Shown: one piece after another, positions 60,153 to 64,000 of the stretch
How the letters are laid out: each line of letters starts with the position of its first letter
How positions within the stretch are numbered: position 1 is the first letter of the stretch
Assembly: GCA_965649825.1 (NCBI GenBank)
Contig: OZ287711.1
Span: 1-64,000, forward strand
Origin: Penicillus capitatus
Lineage: Eukaryota > Chlorophyta
Reading direction: 5' to 3'
DNA length: 64,000 nucleotides
Position numbers and translations under genes: made by a program
Notes under the pieces: model-generated
Told to the model about the DNA's origin: nothing
Database searches by the model: none
Seen by the model: the letters and a program-made list of their open reading frames with translations, nothing else

Positions 60153-60751
60153 ATGTTGCAAAAACAACAGCGTAAGTGTTTTCGCGGGGGAGGGACTCTT
60201 TGGACTTACTCGCACGCGCGTTCCTGTTTAGTGTGCTTTCTGTTGCTGTTCGTCGTCTGCTGTTTGGCGTCGGACGAAGAATGCAAGTGCAGCAACTTAC
60301 CGATCGGAAAATGGGATGTCCACTTTTCCAGGACCGTTGTACCAGGGTATCGAACAGACGGCCACCTGGTGATGAAACATCGCTATAACGAGGTGTTTTA
60401 TGGTAAGGACCATTCTTCAACGAGGAAGATTTCACTGTCAGGGTCGTAGGTATGTTAAAGCTTTATGGATATCTCCCACTCCAATGGTTTCCAATGGAGT
60501 TCGCCGGGTACCTAAATGGAACCTCGTGCAAGTTCCGTGGATCGTTGGCCTTTGTTCCCGCTCGTTTGACTGTCGTCTTCGATCTTGACTACGACAATGA
60601 TAAGACTATGGAGGGACACTACAACAGAGCCACGGCGATCAGTGTTGACGATCACTTCGATCATATGGAGGTGAAGTTGGTGGATCCCGAGTACGAAGAG
60701 GAAGACGAGGAGTTTGAGTTTGATGGAAGAGAGAATGTTGCTGTTGTCTGA
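60153..60751 (+). CDS. Small secreted or ER-luminal protein (163 aa, three exons)
   Basis: Exons 60153-60171, 60232-60402 and 60450-60751 join in phase. The first exon is just 19 bases, followed by an excellent donor (GTAAGTG) and a 60-base intron. The N-terminus MLQKQQLCFLLLFVVCCLAS is a signal peptide; the mature protein has three cysteines near its start (DEECKCSNLP), a single Cys in NGTSCKFRG and a very acidic C-terminal tail (PEYEEEDEEFEFDGREN). No KDEL-type signal and no membrane span. The compact middle (LAFVPARLTVVFDLDYD) looks like a beta-rich fold. No family recognised. Confidence 0.65.
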
Positions 60752-60913
60752 AGACCAGACTGAAGAATCTTTTTTACTCGATTACTGTTGTGCGTCCCGT
60801 CACATTCAGTTTTCGAAATCAAGGAGGAGCCCAACAGAATGGATCAATTTTAATCAAACGCGTCAACTGTTTATCGACCGTACAAACGTTTAGCGCGAAT
60901 TATCTGTTAGAGG

Positions 60914-61709
60914 ATGGAGATCGAAGACGCTGTTTGCGATGTGCTCGAGGACATTGCTCCGTCGGGGCTGACGGTGAAGAAACTGCTGGACGCGTTGAAG
61001 ATCAACGTGACAAAAGGTCGCCAGGTAACGCGTATGAAACCCGTGCTTGCGACGCGTTGACGCGGACTTTGTATTGTTACTCTGTTATGCAATCCGTTTG
61101 AATACGGGAGAGTTTCCAAAGTTCTCGGTACAATAGGATGTATGCGTAGGTTTCTTCGATACTTCAGCAAATGGTTCGCAAAGGACAGCTTGTCGAGACT
61201 CAAAGCGGACCTCTGTCGATCTTTTCGGTCAAGGAAGGTGAACCGAACGCTTGATTGTTGGTGGTTTCGATTAACGATGGTCGATCTTTGAGGTGAGGCC
61301 AATGAAGGTGTTTGCGTAGAGATAAAATCACCGAGGTCTCCATCGCCCGTGCTTGGACTCTTGGAATCTTCGGACCATCCGCAGAGGAGCTGCTCGGACA
61401 ATATGGAAAGACGATCATTGGATTTTCAACGTAAGCTCTATTGTCGTACACAGACGAAGTATACTCTTAAGTTCCTTCACGTTAAAATCACGCGTTTGAA
61501 CAACTTATTCGATTACGAATCACCCTCGGTCGTGTTCATTCGTGTTGAATTGTTCGGTCTAGAGACCAAACCCGATTTAAACGCTTTCCTGATGCATCTC
61601 TTCCTTATAAATGTTTGGGCGCAATGTTGTAGGGTTTCCCAACTCCTGCCCACTCGACGAGTTGAAACAAGTGACGATTCCAATGGAGAAATTCAATCAT
61701 CCGCCGATG
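60914..61709 (+). CDS. Hypothetical multi-exon protein, possible winged-helix N-terminus
   Basis: Starts at ATG 60914 with MEIEDAVCDVLEDIAPSGLT and VKKLLDALKINVTKG, which reads like the helices of a winged-helix or HARE-type DNA-binding module; a later exon (after TTCGATACTTCAG near 61169) continues QMVRKGQLVETQSGPLSIF, fitting the wing. Then come EIKSPRSPSPVLGLLESSD (exon ending at a GTAAGC donor near 61433) and, after a further intron, LDELKQVTIPMEKFNHPPM ending at a GTGAGT donor at 61710. One or more micro-exons between 61020 and 61150 and the 3-prime end beyond 61710 are unresolved. Coding is supported by donors and the frame; function is a guess. Confidence 0.4.
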
Positions 61710-61710
61710 G

Positions 61711-62695
61711 TGAGTTTTACTTTACGATGTTTGTACGATCCTCTTTACCGCAACTGAGCTAGTAGTTTGTTTTCGTGTCTTCAAGTGTTTGGACTTTTTA
61801 ACCCGTTTTCATTCATTTATTTGTGTTCTACTTAGATTCTGTCGTATTTGATAGAGATATTGAGTAGAATTCATCCAAAATCAACCTGCGCGCATGATGT
61901 GCTCACTTCGCACTGCATTCAGCCTGGGCTGGTATGAATTTTTTCCTCTCGATAGGACTGTGAACTCCTTTTAGGTGTTTTATGCTTTTAACACGCTGTT
62001 GAAGAGAAAAAGAGTGACGAAGTTCAAGAGATCGAATCGATGGTTTCATTTGTATCAATGGAATCCGCGATGCTCTTGAGCTCTTGAAGCATGTCAGCTA
62101 CAAAGTTGGCAAAACTGTTTAATCGTCGGACAATCCATTCTTAAACTCTCTGTTTTGATTGACTCGTTTTGACCTATTCTTATTATTGTCATCCGAACAA
62201 ACAAAGATGTTTGCACAATTATGGATTTCTGTCTTGCATACAGCGGTGGCGAAACAGTCATTGATTGTAATAATTGAAAATGTGTGAGGTTTCAAAAAGA
62301 AGCTTAGAATCGATTTTGTCAAAAGGATCCTTGCTACTCAAGTCGATGCCACTCTCTTTAGGGGATCGATCGTCTTTTTGTTGTTTATTGTGTTTGGCAA
62401 GGATGGAGACACTTCGTCAGATATGATTTTGTCTTCGATTGTCTCAAATCCGTAGGGGTGCAAACTGCATGACAGATAAAGGTATGTCATTTGTCACCGG
62501 GCTGGGAAAAGTAAATGGAAGTGTTTGGTGCATTAGGAACACGCCAATGTTGATTTGGAGTCTGAACAAAATGCAAAGTAGACAACATCGATTACATGGT
62601 CGTTTTTAGCCCTAGACTAGCGACAGGGATTTAGCTAATTGTTTGCTAAGGTGATTTCGTGTTTGCTTTTTTCTGAGTTCTTGAATGAAGATTTC
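61711..62695. other. Intergenic, T-rich, no gene supported
   Basis: Possible 3-prime exons of the preceding gene but nothing with a clear frame. Noticeably richer in A and T than the gene-dense part to the left. Confidence 0.4.
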
Positions 62696-63028
62696 TTAAA
62701 TTAAGTTTCTACCATCTCTAATAGTGCGTCTTACATCGTTTTTCAGATGTTTTTTTGCTTCATTCGCATTTCCGTTGTCGTGTTTGTCAACGGACAACGG
62801 GTTAACGACGAAGGCGTAAGGATTGCAAAGACTGTTCGAACAATAATTGTAAGAATTTATGCAATTCTTTGAACAGCTGCACGAAGGTGGACAGCTGTCC
62901 ACTGACACCGTGAATTCTCCGCAAGAGTTCACGCTAATCAGAAACTCTATCGTCTTACAAAGGCAGCCTGATACATTTCGGAATAGTTCCTGTTCCTTTA
63001 ATACTTTGCCGGAAGAATCCTTTGTCAT
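62696..63028 (-). CDS. Unrecognised cysteine-rich frame (110 aa) in the paralogous block
   Basis: Single open frame with dense cysteines: SGCLCKTIEFLISVNSCG, then SCPPSCSCSKNC and NYCSNSLCNPY, about ten in 60 residues, followed by a polar tail. There is no signal peptide; a TATATAAG lies only ten bases before the ATG, so this may be an inner exon of a larger gene with the ubiquitin-like gene upstream. The homologous place at 13620-13745 has matching DNA but several stops, so either this copy is the functional one or both are decayed non-coding repeat. Confidence 0.35.
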   Translation of the reverse strand: MTKDSSGKVLKEQELFRNVSGCLCKTIEFLISVNSCGEFTVSVDSCPPSCSCSKNCINSYNYCSNSLCNPYAFVVNPLSVDKHDNGNANEAKKHLKNDVRRTIRDGRNLI

Positions 63029-64000
63029 CGGGTCTTATATAAGGAGCTCGTTCTGAACGACACCGTCGTATTTGTCAGAGCCACTTCAGCGCACAAGAAG
63101 ACGAATTTCGTGCGACTTGAAAGGACATCCAACCAAGTAGCGATTCGCGAACAGCGGTGAACTTATCTTCTTCGCGTGATCTAGTGAAGACGCGTAATAG
63201 TGTGTAGAAATCTGAGAGAAGTCGAAAAAAAGAGGAATCTTGCATCCGATGAATAGAAAGAGAATGCAAACAGAAACTTGCAAGAGACTCTTGTTCTCCT
63301 TAAAGTCCGAATGATCTTACAGGGAGTCGTATCAAGCAAATCGCCTGTACATCAGACACCCTCGTAGATACAGCTTTGATTCAGAGCGAACCTGCACATA
63401 GCATCTCGTACCCATTCAGGAAAACATAACAGTAACGACCGAGTTGAAATCCACTGGATCTTCATCAATTTGCTCCAGTGGTAAGATGAGTATTTGAGGT
63501 GTTGCCACTTTTCCATTCCGGCATTCTAGATAACAGGATAAGGAAAATCTTGCATTCAAAACAAAAATCTTTTTCCTCTTCGAATCAGTACAGTAATGGT
63601 TCGCACAAACATGACACTTCGGCAACAGTTGATCCTCAGAACAGTAATAACGTCGACAAAAACAGATCGAGTAAATATTTGAACAGCATTCTAGATGCGA
63701 TCAACGGCAATAATCAAAGAGGTCCAAGTCCTGCTCTCCATCATGCCATCATGGTACTCGAACCCATCGCGGCCGCTTGCTTTGCCACTCCCTCTGATGG
63801 CAGACTTCTTGCCCTTCTGAAAACCTTCATAGGAGTAACGGCATCGAAAGAATCCACAGGAAACGATGGACTCAGGGTCCAGCATGTCCTTGCAAAGAGG
63901 ACAGGGTGTCTTGTGGAGCAGAGAACCAATATTGAACCCGGCAGTCTCGAAAAGAAACACGATGTCCTGCGGAGAACGACTAAATCCAAGGTTGCTCCAG
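62880..64000 (-). repeat. Paralogous block, inverted relative to 12240-13745
   Basis: Minus-strand counterpart of the block at 12240-13745; order, intron and downstream non-coding sequence are shared. It continues beyond the right edge. Confidence 0.7.
63416..64000 (-). CDS. Ubiquitin-like domain and zinc-binding protein, copy B (5-prime cut by window)
   Basis: Exons >64000-63706 and 63634-63416. The first matches copy A closely (WSNLGFSRSP, FETAGFNIGSLLHKTPCPLC, CGFFRCRYSYEG, TWTSLIIA). A 71-base intron (GTTGAT ... TTCTGAG) at the same position as in copy A skips an in-frame stop, and the last exon encodes a Cys/His start LPKCHVCANHYC and continues CYLECRNGKVATPQ to DFNSVVTVMFS. This exon is 72 codons, against 29 in copy A, so copy B gives the intact C-terminus. 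The Cys/His spacing is RING-like but incomplete. The ubiquitin-like part lies beyond the window. Confidence 0.65.

Overview
This window is nuclear DNA from a eukaryote with many very short spliceosomal introns. Wherever exons could be rejoined by reading frame and homology, introns were mostly 40 to 70 bases, GT-AG. The organism is probably a plastid-bearing (or formerly plastid-bearing) protist of the alveolate/stramenopile kind. Evidence: a cyanobacterial-type Rossmann-fold protein normally found in cyanobacteria and plastid lineages (35.4-36.4 kb), two very large FASTK/RAP-like organellar RNA-binding-type proteins, and two giant algal-type polymorphic-repeat membrane proteins. This is inference; no rRNA or tRNA was found to settle it.

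Left third (1-15 kb) is gene-poor: the start of a FAST/RAP-like mitochondrial protein (minus), several small genes including short secreted cysteine-containing proteins that only appear after splicing two exons, a Kazal-repeat protein, a complete 1.5-kb LTR element carrying only a gag gene, and a ubiquitin-like/zinc-binding protein that has an inverted paralogue at the right edge. A 62-bp tandem array lies just before the next region.

15.5-28.5 kb holds two tandem, same-strand giant genes (about 1569 and 1676 aa): signal peptide, beta-helical GG-rich repeats, cysteine-rich module and a multi-pass membrane C-terminus. Their middles are almost identical and their ends are not.

29-61 kb is gene-dense and largely housekeeping, with many divergent and convergent pairs: a mitochondrial-type unknown, anoctamin, the cyanobacterial-type protein, UFM1, a pseudokinase, a small zinc-knuckle protein, a bromodomain/NET (BET-like) protein, an RNF10 homologue, SPT2, a protein tyrosine phosphatase, SART1/Snu66, a second FAST/RAP-like giant, a VPS39/TGFBRAP1 family tethering subunit, and a small secreted protein.

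61-64 kb returns to sparse sequence and the inverted paralogue. Two runs of 100 N (25001-25100 and 45101-45200) appear to be zero-length gaps, because both flanking genes read through in frame when the Ns are removed. Exon borders are read by eye from frames and splice sites, not from transcripts.
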